Assembly (NCBI RefSeq): GCF_002931055.1
Contig: NZ_PSXX01000006.1
Coordinates: forward strand, 1-64,000
Source of the DNA: Pseudoclavibacter sp. AY1H1
GTDB lineage: Bacteria; Actinomycetota; Actinomycetes; Actinomycetales; Microbacteriaceae
Length of the DNA: 64,000 bases
Direction: 5' to 3'
This document shows positions 33,836 through 42,609 of the stretch, in pieces. A model generated the notes under the pieces. The model saw only the letters and a list, made by a program, of their open reading frames with translations, made no database searches and was not told the origin of the DNA. Each line of letters starts with the position of its first letter. The first letter of the stretch is position 1. Position numbers and translations under genes: made by a program.

Positions 33836-35110
33836 ATGACTCCAGCTCCTCAGCCCTGGCCGCAGACCGCACTCTGGTGGCACGTGTACCCGCTCGGCTT
33901 CGTCGGTGCGGATACGGCGGGCGCTCCCCTCTCGAGCCCGGTCGAGCACCGCCTCGATCGCATCACGGCGTGGCTGGACGAACTTGTCGCTCTCGGCCTC
34001 AATGGCTTGCTGCTCGGCCCGATCTTCGCCTCGCAGACCCACGGCTACGACACGGTCGACCATCTCCGCATCGACCCGCGGCTCGGCGACGAGGCCGATT
34101 TCGACGCGCTCATCGCCGCCTGCCGTGAACGCGGCGTCCGCGTGCTCCTCGACGGTGTCTTCAACCATGTTGGCCGCGAGCACCCGTGGTGGCGCGAGGC
34201 GGTCGAGGCGGGCCCCGACTCGGGAGCGGCCGCGCGGTTCGCGAGAGGCGCGGATGCACGCGAGGTCGACGGACTCCCCGTCGACGTGTTCGAGGGCCAC
34301 GACGCGCTTGTGGTGCTCAACCACCAGCATCCGGAGGTCGTCGAGCTCGTCGAGGTCGCCATGGCGCACTGGCTGGAGCGGGGCGTCGACGGATGGCGCC
34401 TCGACGCGGCCTACGCGGTCCCGCCGCTGTTCTGGCGGTCGACGATCGACCCGTTGCGCGAGCGGTTCCCGGACTCCTGGTTCGTCGGCGAGGTCATCCA
34501 CGGCGACTACGAGGGGTACGTGCGAGAGTCCGGCCTCGACTCGGTGACGCAGTACGAGCTGTGGAAGGCGCTCCGCTCGTCCGTGCAGGAGCAGAACCTG
34601 TTCGAGCTCGACTGGTCGCTGCAGCGACACAACGACTTCGTGGAGCACTTCCTGCCGATGACGTTCCTCGGCAACCACGACGTGACGCGCATCGCGAGCG
34701 CCATCGACGATGAGCGCAACCACGCCATCGCCATCGCCATGCTGTTCTTCTTCTCGGGCGCCCCGAGCGTGTACGCGGGCGACGAGCGCGGGCTCGAGGC
34801 GCTGAAGGAGGAGCGGGCCGGTGGAGACGACGCCATCAGGCCGGAGTTTCCCAGCGACCCGAGGGAGTGGCCGGAGAACGCCTACTCGCGGGCGCACCGA
34901 GACGCGATCGCGTTCCGGCGCCAGCATCCCTGGCTCGCGACAGCGCGCATCCGCACGGAAGAGCTCGCGAACACGGCGGCACTGTTCATCGCCGAGGGCA
35001 GCGAGGGCGAGCGTGCTCTCCTCGCGGTGAACCTCGGCGACGACTCGGTGCTGCTCGGCGGCCGATCGGTCGACGGCCACGGTCTCGAGCGCTGGAGCGA
35101 CGGCAGCTAG
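33836..35110 (+). CDS. GH13 alpha-amylase family glycosidase
   Basis: A 424-aa cytoplasmic enzyme (no signal peptide). The (beta/alpha)8 barrel shows region I in LLDGVFNHVG, region II GWRLDAAY with nucleophile D190, region III WFVGEVIHGDY with the acid/base E219, and region IV FLGNHDVTR with D282. It is short for GH13, and the C-terminal beta domain is only about 60 residues. It probably acts on short alpha-glucans or a disaccharide; this is inferred. A 17-bp inverted repeat lies between it and the convergent drug exporter. Confidence 0.92.
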   Translation: MTPAPQPWPQTALWWHVYPLGFVGADTAGAPLSSPVEHRLDRITAWLDELVALGLNGLLLGPIFASQTHGYDTVDHLRIDPRLGDEADFDALIAACRERGVRVLLDGVFNHVGREHPWWREAVEAGPDSGAAARFARGADAREVDGLPVDVFEGHDALVVLNHQHPEVVELVEVAMAHWLERGVDGWRLDAAYAVPPLFWRSTIDPLRERFPDSWFVGEVIHGDYEGYVRESGLDSVTQYELWKALRSSVQEQNLFELDWSLQRHNDFVEHFLPMTFLGNHDVTRIASAIDDERNHAIAIAMLFFFSGAPSVYAGDERGLEALKEERAGGDDAIRPEFPSDPREWPENAYSRAHRDAIAFRRQHPWLATARIRTEELANTAALFIAEGSEGERALLAVNLGDDSVLLGGRSVDGHGLERWSDGS

Positions 35111-35119
35111 CGACGACGA

Positions 35120-35199
35120 CTGACCAACTTCAGTGCAGAGAAGCCCCGGATTCGCCCGAGACGACCCGGAACGACCAGATCAGCACTGAAGTTGGTCAG
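35120..35199. repeat. 17-bp perfect inverted repeat with 46-bp spacer
   Basis: CTGACCAACTTCAGTGC at 35120-35136 is repeated inverted at 35183-35199. The 46-bp spacer is not part of the stem. It lies between convergent genes and could end both transcripts, but the large loop is unlike the other terminators here. Confidence 0.8.
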
Positions 35200-35207
35200 G
35201 GCGCGCG

Positions 35208-36689
35208 TCAGTGCATCGAGACGAGGGAGTCCTGCTCGGCTGTTTCCGACTGCACGAGCGGGCGGTCCTTGGTGCCCCTGATCATGAAGCCGGCGATGAG
35301 CGCCGCGAGGAGCATGGCACCCGCCGCGGCAAGGAAGACCGCCGAGTAGCCGTTCGTGAAGGCCTGCAGCTGCGTCTCACCCGCCTCCAGTCCCGAAGCC
35401 ACGGCGTTCGCGTAGAACACGGTGAAGACGGAGAGGCCGATCGACCCGCCGATCTGCATGGTCGAGTTCACGGTTGCCGCGGCGGCACCAGCGTCGTGCG
35501 GCTCCACGCCCGTGAGCGCGAGGTTCTGCAGCGGGACGAAGATCATCGAGAGGCCGATGCCGAGCAGCACGAGTCCGGGCAGGATGTGCGTGAGGTAGCT
35601 GCCGTCGACGGTCACACCGGAGAGCAGCAGGAGTCCGCCGGCGACGACGATCGGGCCGACGACCATGAACGGGCGTGGCCCGAACTTGGGGAGCAGACGC
35701 GCCCAGACGGGGACGCACACGAGGATGACGACGGTCATCGCGACGTTCGCGAGGCCAGCGACGAGCGGCTCCATTCCCATGACGATCTGCAGGTGCAGCG
35801 CGAGGTACATGGTGGCACCGATGAGCACGCTGCCGATGACGGCCTGGATGAGGAACGCTCCGCCGCGCACCCGGTCGAGCACGACCCGCAGCGGGAGCAG
35901 GGGCTGGGCGACGCGGGTCTCGATCCACACGAACGCGGCGAGGAGTGCAACGCCGAGCGCGAGGAAGCCGATGGTCCCGAGGGATCCCCAGCCCTCCTCG
36001 GCGAGGCTGAACCCGTAGACGAGCGAGCCGAGCCCGAGCGACACCGTGACGGTGCCCCAGAGGTCGTAGGTGTTGTCGCCCTCTGCCTTGCTCTCCTTCA
36101 GGACGATGAGCGCGCCGATGACACCGGCGATGACGAAGAAGACGTTGACGAGCAGGCACCAGCGCCAGCTGGCGAACTCGGTGAGCGCTCCGCCGAGCAC
36201 CAGGCCGACTGCGGCCCCGCTTCCGCCGATGGCTCCGAAGACGGCGAACGCGGTGGTGCGCTCCTTGCCGGAGGGGAAGCTGACGGTGAGCAGCGCGAGG
36301 GCGGCTGGGGCGAGGAGCGCTGCGAAGAGCCCCTGGAGTCCGCGGGCGAGGATGAGGTCGAAGGCGCTCTGGGCGAAGCCGCCGTAGACCGAGGCGACCC
36401 CGAAGCCGATCATGCCGACGAGGAAGGCGCGCTTGCGTCCCCAGTAGTCGGCGATACGACCGCCGAGCAGGAGGAGCGCTCCGAAGACGAGGGCGTACGC
36501 GGTGACGACCCACTGCCGCTGCACGTCGGTGAGGCCGAGGTCGATCTGCGCCTGCGGCAGTGCGATCGTGACGATCGTGCCGTCGAGCACGACGACGAGC
36601 TGGGTGAGGGCGAGCACGGCGAGTGCCCACCACTTGGAGATGGTGCGTGGCGCAGATGCGCGCTCGACGGAAGACGCGTCAGAAGACAA
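35208..36689 (-). CDS. DHA2-type MFS multidrug exporter
   Basis: A 493-aa membrane protein with 14 hydrophobic segments, the DHA2 (EmrB/QacA-like) layout. Motif LVVVLDGTIVTIALPQAQIDLGLT is segment 1 (motif D1), LLLGGRIADYWGRKRAFLVGM is motif A, and GGSGAAVGLVLGGALTEFASWRWCLLVNVFF is motif C. It should export drugs by proton antiport. A GGAGGG site 5 nt upstream fixes an unusual TTG start. The site lies inside a hairpin, and a 7-codon ORF precedes it, so regulated translation is likely. The gene is downstream of tRNA-Leu on the same strand. Confidence 0.92.
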   Translation of the reverse strand: MSSDASSVERASAPRTISKWWALAVLALTQLVVVLDGTIVTIALPQAQIDLGLTDVQRQWVVTAYALVFGALLLLGGRIADYWGRKRAFLVGMIGFGVASVYGGFAQSAFDLILARGLQGLFAALLAPAALALLTVSFPSGKERTTAFAVFGAIGGSGAAVGLVLGGALTEFASWRWCLLVNVFFVIAGVIGALIVLKESKAEGDNTYDLWGTVTVSLGLGSLVYGFSLAEEGWGSLGTIGFLALGVALLAAFVWIETRVAQPLLPLRVVLDRVRGGAFLIQAVIGSVLIGATMYLALHLQIVMGMEPLVAGLANVAMTVVILVCVPVWARLLPKFGPRPFMVVGPIVVAGGLLLLSGVTVDGSYLTHILPGLVLLGIGLSMIFVPLQNLALTGVEPHDAGAAAATVNSTMQIGGSIGLSVFTVFYANAVASGLEAGETQLQAFTNGYSAVFLAAAGAMLLAALIAGFMIRGTKDRPLVQSETAEQDSLVSMH

Positions 36690-36830
36690 GAAAACCCTCC
36701 AGGTTCTCAGAAAGCGAGTGCTGGAGGTTTCAAGCCTCGGACCGAGGACGTCGCCGCCTCGACCTACCCGAGCGGCGACGCTCGACAGATCGGCCACCTT
36801 AGCAAGTCCTGAAGCTCGACATAAGTCCAC
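36690..36830 (-). promoter_or_regulatory. Structured leader of the MFS exporter (candidate translational attenuator)
   Basis: In mRNA order: a 7-codon ORF at 36822-36799; a 9-bp stem (36780-36772 with 36757-36749); an alternative CGAGC/GCTCG stem (36784-36769) that excludes it; a CCTCGG/CCGAGG palindrome (36747-36735); and a 7-bp stem pairing 36727-36721 with 36702-36696, which buries the GGAGG ribosome binding site of the TTG start. This resembles translational attenuators of antibiotic-resistance genes. Confidence 0.55.
36799..36822 (-). CDS. Possible 7-residue leader peptide (MSSFRTC)
   Basis: An ATG at 36822, seven codons and TAA. A weak GGTGG lies 4 nt upstream. It stands 110 bases before the exporter start and immediately before the competing hairpins, where a drug-stalled ribosome could change folding. 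This is inference from layout only. Confidence 0.35.
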   Translation of the reverse strand: MSSFRTC

Positions 36831-36854
36831 CGGTGTGGGTTCGCGCCGGGACGA

Positions 36855-36888
36855 CGAAACCCCCGGAACCGAAGTTCCGGGGGTTTCG
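36855..36888 (-). terminator. Terminator of tRNA-Leu
   Basis: A perfect 14-bp stem (CGAAACCCCCGGAA with its complement) and a 6-nt loop lie 32 bp past the 3' end of tRNA-Leu. No obvious promoter lies between this hairpin and the exporter leader, so read-through may feed the exporter. Confidence 0.75.
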
Positions 36889-36919
36889 CATTCCCAGTGC
36901 TCTTGCCCTGGGACCCTGG

Positions 36920-37001
36920 TGCGCGAGGGGGGACTTGAACCCCCACACCCGAAGGCACACGGACCTGAACCGTGCGCGTCTGCCAATTCCGCCACTCGCG
37001 C
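36920..37001 (-). tRNA. tRNA-Leu (anticodon CAG)
   Basis: The minus strand folds as a class II tRNA. The acceptor stem is GCGCGAG/CTCGCGC and the D loop is AATTGGCAGA. The anticodon stem-loop is CACGG-TTCAGGT-CCGTG with anticodon CAG. A variable arm GCCTTCGGGT follows, and the T arm is GGGGG-TTCAAGT-CCCCC. CCA is not encoded. Confidence 0.95.
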
Positions 37002-37012
37002 CAACCTCCGAG

Positions 37013-37018
37013 AGATTA
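37013..37018 (-). promoter_or_regulatory. Extended -10 box of tRNA-Leu
   Basis: The minus strand reads TGGTAATCT, a TG-extended -10, ending 11 nt before the mature tRNA 5' end. Confidence 0.5.
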
Positions 37019-37158
37019 CCAGACACTGTCGCAGAGTGCGAAACCGAGGCGCGGATGCACGCGTTTCAGACCCGAGAACGCCCTCCGGGAAGCGCCCAGG
37101 CGGGGCACCGGAAGCCCATAGCCAAGGCAAAGAAGTCGGACATCCAGCCCAGTGCCGT

Positions 37159-37164
37159 TAGCAT
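37159..37164 (+). promoter_or_regulatory. Possible -10 box of the fhaA-pknA operon
   Basis: TAGCAT at 37159-37164 with a TCGGACA sequence 16 bp upstream is the best promoter-like pair in the 222-bp region before fhaA. The fit is modest. Confidence 0.3.
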
Positions 37165-37223
37165 GAAACAGATTCGCGCCACCCGGTGCGGGCTGTTGCG
37201 TGCCCTCGAGAACCAGGAGACAT

Positions 37224-37934
37224 GTGGGAATCCTCGACAGATTTGAGCGTGGGCTCGAGCGTCTCTTCAATGGTGCGTTCGCGAAGACCTTCCGCTCTGG
37301 GCTCCAGCCCGTCGAGATCAGCGCCGCGCTGAAACGCGAGATGGACACCAGGGCGTCGATCGTCACACGCGACCGCGTGCTGGTCCCGAATCGCTTCAAC
37401 GTGCAGATGTCGCAGGTCGACTACACGCGCATCTCGCAGATCGCTGGCATCCAGGACGAGCTCATGCGCGTCGTCGAGCAGCACGCCGCCAAGCAGGGCT
37501 ACCAGTTCTCGGGCGGCCTCAGCATCAAGTTCCTGGAGAACGACTCGCTCTCCGAGGGGCGCATCGAGGTCGACTCGCGCAGCGTGCAGGGCCAGGTCGC
37601 CTGGGCTCCCATCCTGGACGTCGATGGCGAGCGCATCCACGTGGGCGTCGGATCGACGGTCATCGGGCGCGGCTCCGAAGCCGACATCACGATCGCGGAC
37701 ACCGGCGCCTCGCGAAAGCACGCCGAAGTCGTGTGGGACGGGAAGCGTGCGGGAATCCGCGATCTCGGCTCGACGAACGGCACGAAGGTCAACGGCCGTT
37801 CGATCTCCCAGGCGGGTCTCGAGCCCGATTCGACGATTCAGATCGGTCGTCACCGTATTGTGTTCCGGGTGATCCCCCAGGCCGACCCGAGCGACGACAC
37901 CGGGTACCTCCCGCGACAGGGAGGCCTCACGTGA
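37224..37934 (+). CDS. fhaA: FHA domain protein with DUF3662 domain (FhaA)
   Basis: A 236-aa phosphothreonine-binding adaptor. Residues 1-115 form the DUF3662 domain (GILDRFERGLERLFNGAFAKTF, then QPVEISAALKREMD and VPNRFNVQMS). The linker is short, and the FHA domain at about 140-225 has the key GRGSEADITI, SRKHAE and DLGSTNGTKVNG motifs. In mycobacteria FhaA binds phosphorylated MviN and PknB and restrains wall synthesis. It is shorter than mycobacterial FhaA because the long linker is missing. A GTG start follows AGGAG by 6 nt. It overlaps fhaB by 4 bases. Confidence 0.93.
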   Translation: MGILDRFERGLERLFNGAFAKTFRSGLQPVEISAALKREMDTRASIVTRDRVLVPNRFNVQMSQVDYTRISQIAGIQDELMRVVEQHAAKQGYQFSGGLSIKFLENDSLSEGRIEVDSRSVQGQVAWAPILDVDGERIHVGVGSTVIGRGSEADITIADTGASRKHAEVVWDGKRAGIRDLGSTNGTKVNGRSISQAGLEPDSTIQIGRHRIVFRVIPQADPSDDTGYLPRQGGLT

Positions 37935-38521
37935 CCAGTGAGCTGACTCTCCTCGTCTTGCGCCTCGCCTTCCTGGCCGCGCTGTGGATCTTCGTGTTCT
38001 CCGTCATCTACTCGCTTCGCAGCGACCTCTTCGGCACCCGGTCCTCCGCCTACAAGCAGGCCATGGAGAAGTCGCGCCAGCAGGTGTTCGCCTCGGCCGA
38101 CAACGACGCGGCACCGGCGGCGGCACCGGCCCCCACGCCTGCTGCTCCCGTCCGCTCCTCCGACTCGGGCGATGCTGGTCCCGGCAGCCACCGGCCGTCG
38201 ACCCCCGTGCCCAGTCCGGCTGCGCGCTCCGAGCGGCCGAGCAAGCTGGTCATCACCTCCGGCCCGAAGCGCGGCACGGAGCTGTCGCTGCGCAGCGAAC
38301 CGCTCTCGATCGGCCGATCCGGCGACTCCGACCTCGTCATCCAGGACGACTACAGCTCCACGCACCACGCGCGCCTGCTGCTCTGGAACGATGCGTGGAT
38401 GGTGCAGGACCTCGACTCGACGAACGGCACCTACGTCAACGGCAAGCGCGTCTCCCAGCCGACCCACGTACCGGTCGGCACGCCTGTCCGCATCGGGACG
38501 ACGACGTTCGAGCTGCGATAG
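37931..38521 (+). CDS. fhaB: FHA domain protein (FhaB/FipA type)
   Basis: A 196-aa membrane-anchored FHA protein. A transmembrane segment at about 5-27 is followed by an Ala/Pro/Ser-rich linker (50-105) and an FHA domain (107-196) with SIGRSGDSDLVI, SSTHHARL and DLDSTNGTYVNGKRV. In mycobacteria the equivalent links PknB signalling to FtsZ/FtsQ and division under stress. The GTG start overlaps the fhaA stop as GTGA. Confidence 0.92.
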   Translation: MTSELTLLVLRLAFLAALWIFVFSVIYSLRSDLFGTRSSAYKQAMEKSRQQVFASADNDAAPAAAPAPTPAAPVRSSDSGDAGPGSHRPSTPVPSPAARSERPSKLVITSGPKRGTELSLRSEPLSIGRSGDSDLVIQDDYSSTHHARLLLWNDAWMVQDLDSTNGTYVNGKRVSQPTHVPVGTPVRIGTTTFELR

Positions 38522-38523
38522 GC

Positions 38524-39774
38524 ATGCTGGTCATCGCGCGCGCCGGCGCCGTCTCCCACGTCGGCAAGGTCAGAAGCAACAACCAGGACTCCGGCTTCGT
38601 CGGCACCAACCTGTTCGTCGTCGCGGATGGCATGGGCGGGCACGCCGGCGGTGACGTGGCGAGCGCGATCGCGGTCAAGCACTTCGCGGAGAACGACGAG
38701 CAGTACTCGAGCACCGATGATGCCGAGCAGGCCATGACGGAGATGCTCCTCGACGCGAACGCCCTCATCGCGGGTGCCGTCGAGGAGCACAGCGAGCTCC
38801 GCGGCATGGGAACCACGGTGAGCGCCCTCAGCCTCGTCGGCCAGTCCCTCGTGCTCGCGCACATCGGCGACTCGCGGGTGTACCGCTTCCGCGAGGGATC
38901 CCTCGTGCAGATGACCGTCGACCACACGTTCGTGCAGCGGCTCGTGGATGCGGGCCGCATCACAGCTGAGGAAGCGCTCACGCACCCGAGGCGCTCGGTG
39001 CTCATGCGCGTGCTCGGCGACGTCGAGACCAGGCCCGACGTCGACACGGAGGTCTTCGATATCCAGGAGGGCGACCGCTGGCTGCTCTGCTCGGACGGCC
39101 TCTCGAGCTACGTCGACGAGTCGCAGATCGAGCGCACCCTGGCCCGCATGGACGAGTCGAGCCGCGAGATCAGCGATGACCTCGTGCAGCTCGCGCTCGA
39201 CAACGGCGCACCGGACAACGTGACCGTGGTGATGCTCGAGATCGGCCCCGAGCCGCTCGAGCCGATGAAGACGCGAGTCGTGGGGTCGGCCGCGAACCCC
39301 CTGCGCTACTCGGCGAACCTGCAGAAGCGCAGCAACCAGATCATCCCGTCCATCCTGCACCCCCTACGGCGGCCAGCTCCTCGCCCGCAGGACGAGGAGT
39401 TCGTGCCGTTCAGCGACGAGGCGCTGCAGGAGCTCATCGCGGAGGACAAGCGACGGAAGCGACTCCGGCAGGTCTCGTGGCTCGCGGCATCCATCGTCTT
39501 CCTCGCGGCGGTCGCCGGTGCTGGGCTCCTCGCCTACAACTGGACGCAGCAGCAGTACTACGTCGGTGAGAGCGTCGGCTACGTCGCCGTCTACCAGGGC
39601 GTGCAGCAGGGCATCGGACCGATCACCCTGCACGAGCTCACCGAGACGACCGACATCAAGATCTCGAGCCTGCCTGAGTACCAGCAATCGCAGGTCGACA
39701 AGACGATCAGCGCCGGCGACCGCGAGGCCGCCGACGAGATCGTGGAACGGCTCCGAGATGCCATTCCTGAGTAA
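38524..39774 (+). CDS. pstP: PP2C family Ser/Thr protein phosphatase
   Basis: A 416-aa membrane phosphatase that reverses PknA/PknB phosphorylation. The cytoplasmic PP2C domain (1-240) contains RSNNQDSGFV, VADGMGGHAGGDVAS, LAHIGDSRVYRFREG, LLCSDGLSSYV and NGAPDNVTVVML, with all metal-binding Asp positions. A juxtamembrane stretch, one transmembrane segment (about 317-340) and a short outside tail of 75 residues follow. It starts 2 bp after the fhaB stop and overlaps the next gene by 17 bp. Confidence 0.95.
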   Translation: MLVIARAGAVSHVGKVRSNNQDSGFVGTNLFVVADGMGGHAGGDVASAIAVKHFAENDEQYSSTDDAEQAMTEMLLDANALIAGAVEEHSELRGMGTTVSALSLVGQSLVLAHIGDSRVYRFREGSLVQMTVDHTFVQRLVDAGRITAEEALTHPRRSVLMRVLGDVETRPDVDTEVFDIQEGDRWLLCSDGLSSYVDESQIERTLARMDESSREISDDLVQLALDNGAPDNVTVVMLEIGPEPLEPMKTRVVGSAANPLRYSANLQKRSNQIIPSILHPLRRPAPRPQDEEFVPFSDEALQELIAEDKRRKRLRQVSWLAASIVFLAAVAGAGLLAYNWTQQQYYVGESVGYVAVYQGVQQGIGPITLHELTETTDIKISSLPEYQQSQVDKTISAGDREAADEIVERLRDAIPE

Positions 39775-41152
39775 GCAACGCGAAGAGGCGCCAGTCGTAC
39801 CAGGCGCCCCGAGGAAGACCGGTCAGGGGCTCCGCAACATGGAGCTCGGCCTGCTGGTCTTCGCGTTCATCATCAACTTCTCCGCGCTGCTGCTCGTGCA
39901 GCTCGGTGTGCGCGGCACCTTCGACTTCAACGTCGTCACCCTGTCGGCCATCATCGGCGCGCTGACCCTCGGCGTGAACATCGTGCTGCGCTTCCGCGCG
40001 CCGGGCGCCGACCCGTTCATCCTGCCCATCGCGGCGGTGCTCAACGGCCTCGGCATCGCGATGATCTACCGCATCGACATCGGCAATTCCGATAACGACG
40101 GTGTGTTCTGGACTGCTTCGACGCAGCAGATCGTGCTCACGATGCTCGCCGTCGGCGTCGCCATCGTGGTGCTCATCCTGCTCAAGAACCACCGAGTGCT
40201 GCAGCGCTACACGTACGTGTTCATGGCCATCGCCATCGTCCTCCTGCTGCTGCCGCTCATCCCGGGCCTCGGGCGCACCGACGTCGCCGCGCGCGTGTGG
40301 ATCAGCGTCGCGGGCTTCTCGTTCCAGCCCGGTGAGATCGCGAAGATCGCGCTCGCCATCTTCTTCGCGGGCTACCTCGTGACCGCGCGCGACTCGCTCT
40401 CCGTCGTCGGCAAGAAGTTCCTGTGGATGCGCTTCCCGCGCATCAGGGACCTGGGACCGATCCTCGTCGTGTGGGCCGTGTGCATGGGGGTCTTGGTCTT
40501 CCAGCGCGACCTGGGAACCTCCCTCCTGTACTTCGGACTGTTCCTGGTCATGGTCTTCGTCTCGACGGGGCGCCTCTCGTGGGTGCTCATCGGCCTCGGC
40601 CTGTTCGTCGGCGGCGCAATCATCGCGGCGACGTCGCTGAGCTACGTCGAGTTCCGCGTCCACGCCTGGCTCGACCCGTTCGAGGACGAGATGTACTTCG
40701 CCGACGGCGGCAGCGGGCAGCTCGTGACGGGACTCTTCGGCCTCGCGGCTGGCGGTCTCATCGGCAAGGGCCTCGGCTCGGGCAGCCCAGGCACGACCCC
40801 CCTCGCGTCGAGCGACTTCATCATCGCGGCCATCGGCGAGGAGCTCGGCATGGCCGGCATCTTCGTCGTGCTGCTCCTCTTCGTGATCTTCGTGGCGCGC
40901 GGCTTCCGCATCGGGCAGCAGGGGGTCGACGACTTCGGGCGGCTCCTCGCGACAGGCCTCGCGTTCACGATCGCCGTGCAGGTCTTCGTCGTGGCCGGTG
41001 GCGTCATGCGCGTCATCCCCCTGACGGGCCTCACGATGCCCTTCATGGCTGCAGGTGGCTCGAGCCTGCTCGCCAACTGGATCATCGTCGCGATCCTTCT
41101 CAGACTGAGCGACACCGTGCGTAACGTGCCGACGGAGGCGATCGACGAATGA
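39758..41152 (+). CDS. rodA: SEDS family peptidoglycan glycosyltransferase (RodA/FtsW)
   Basis: A 464-aa polytopic membrane protein of about 10 segments that polymerises lipid II glycan strands. Signature parts are SVAGFSFQPGEIAKIALAIFFAGYL, VLVFQRDLGTSLLYFGLFLVMVF and FIIAAIGEELGMAGIFVVLLLF, and near the end GLTMPFMAAGGSSLLANW. The partner transpeptidase pbpA follows with a 4-base overlap, which fits the RodA role (elongation) better than FtsW. The ATG lies inside the end of pstP. Confidence 0.94.
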   Translation: MPFLSKQREEAPVVPGAPRKTGQGLRNMELGLLVFAFIINFSALLLVQLGVRGTFDFNVVTLSAIIGALTLGVNIVLRFRAPGADPFILPIAAVLNGLGIAMIYRIDIGNSDNDGVFWTASTQQIVLTMLAVGVAIVVLILLKNHRVLQRYTYVFMAIAIVLLLLPLIPGLGRTDVAARVWISVAGFSFQPGEIAKIALAIFFAGYLVTARDSLSVVGKKFLWMRFPRIRDLGPILVVWAVCMGVLVFQRDLGTSLLYFGLFLVMVFVSTGRLSWVLIGLGLFVGGAIIAATSLSYVEFRVHAWLDPFEDEMYFADGGSGQLVTGLFGLAAGGLIGKGLGSGSPGTTPLASSDFIIAAIGEELGMAGIFVVLLLFVIFVARGFRIGQQGVDDFGRLLATGLAFTIAVQVFVVAGGVMRVIPLTGLTMPFMAAGGSSLLANWIIVAILLRLSDTVRNVPTEAIDE

Positions 41153-42609
41153 GCAAGAACATCCGCCTCGTTGGCGTCCTCGTCATGATCATGTTCATGT
41201 CGCTGTTCGTGGCGTCGACGAGCATCCAGGTCTTCCAGGCCGAGTCGCTCCGGGACGACCCGCGCAACAGCCGGACCCGTGAAGAGAGCTTCGAGATCCA
41301 GCGTGGGCCGATCCTCGTCAACGGGACGCCGATCGCATCTTCGACGCCCGTCGACACTGCCTACAAGTACGAGCGACAGTACGAGAACGGCCCCCTCTAC
41401 GCCGCCGTGACCGGGTACTACTCGGTCGACGGGGCATCCACGGGCCTCGAGGGCGCCCTGAATCCCGAGCTCTCGGGCAACAGCGACACGCAGTTCTTCC
41501 AGGGCCTCGAGCGTCTCTTCACGGGCCAGGATCCTGCTGGCGCATTCGTCGAGACGACGATCGACCCCGTCGCCCAGCAGACGGCGGCGGATGCTCTCGG
41601 CGAGTACAAGGGTGCGGCTGTGGCGATCAACCCGGCGACGGGCGCGATCCTGGCCATGTACTCGACGCCGACCTACGACCCGGCGCTGCTGGCGAGCCAC
41701 GATCAGACGAGCGTGCTCGAGTCGTACAACGCGCTCCTGGCCGACCCGAACGATCCGCTCAGCAACCGCGCGATCGGCGGTGACATGAACCCGCCCGGCT
41801 CGGTGTTCAAGCTGGTCGTCGCCGCCGCGGCACTGGAGAACGGGCTCGCGACGGCCGAGTCCCCGCTCCCGAACCCGGCGACGCTCACGCTCCCGGGCAC
41901 CAACGTCTCGGTGAACAACCCGTCCGCCGGCGCGAAGTGCGGAAGCGGCGACACGACGAACCTCCGTATCGCCATCGAGCAGTCGTGCAATGTGCCGTTC
42001 GCGCAGCTCGCCATGGACCTCGGTGCCGACAAGGTACGCGCTATGGCCGAGGCGTTCGGCTTCAACCACGAATTCGAGATCCCGATGACGGCGAGCGCGA
42101 GCAGCTACCCGACGGCGCTCGACGACGACGCGCAGCTCGCCCTGACGGGCTTCGGCCAGTTCGACGTGCGGGCGACGCCACTCCAGTTCGCGATGATCTC
42201 GGCGGCCATCGCCAACGGCGGCGAGGTCATGAACCCGTCGCTTGTCGAGAGCATCCAGACTCCGACGTTCCAGGAGATCCAGGGGCCGGAGATCTCGAGC
42301 TACGGCAGGGCCATCAGCGAGGAGACTGCGGCGTCACTCCAGTCGATGATGGAGGGCAGCGTGAACTCGGGCGTTGCCAGTAATGCAAGAATTGACGGGA
42401 TCAACGTGGCTGGCAAGACAGGGACCGCGGAGAACGGCCAGGGTGAGCCGTACTCGCTGTGGTTCACAGGATTCGCCGAATCGGGCGATACGCAGATCGC
42501 GGTCGCGGTAGTGCTCGAAGACGGTGGCGGAATGGGACAGTCTGGGACCGGAAACGGCCTGGCGGCGACGATTGGGCAGCAAGTGATGAAGGCGGTGCTG
42601 AGCAGATGA
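41149..42609 (+). CDS. pbpA: Penicillin-binding protein PbpA (class B transpeptidase)
   Basis: A 486-aa membrane-anchored D,D-transpeptidase. The signal-anchor is at 7-30. The transpeptidase domain has SVFK with Ser218/Lys221, SCN at 279-281 and a KTGT box in [12 protein letters not shown] near residue 423. It crosslinks the glycan made by RodA. It overlaps rodA by ATGA at its start and pknA by ATGA at its end, so the whole set is translationally coupled. Confidence 0.95.
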   Translation: MSKNIRLVGVLVMIMFMSLFVASTSIQVFQAESLRDDPRNSRTREESFEIQRGPILVNGTPIASSTPVDTAYKYERQYENGPLYAAVTGYYSVDGASTGLEGALNPELSGNSDTQFFQGLERLFTGQDPAGAFVETTIDPVAQQTAADALGEYKGAAVAINPATGAILAMYSTPTYDPALLASHDQTSVLESYNALLADPNDPLSNRAIGGDMNPPGSVFKLVVAAAALENGLATAESPLPNPATLTLPGTNVSVNNPSAGAKCGSGDTTNLRIAIEQSCNVPFAQLAMDLGADKVRAMAEAFGFNHEFEIPMTASASSYPTALDDDAQLALTGFGQFDVRATPLQFAMISAAIANGGEVMNPSLVESIQTPTFQEIQGPEISSYGRAISEETAASLQSMMEGSVNSGVASNARIDGINVAGKTGTAENGQGEPYSLWFTGFAESGDTQIAVAVVLEDGGGMGQSGTGNGLAATIGQQVMKAVLSR

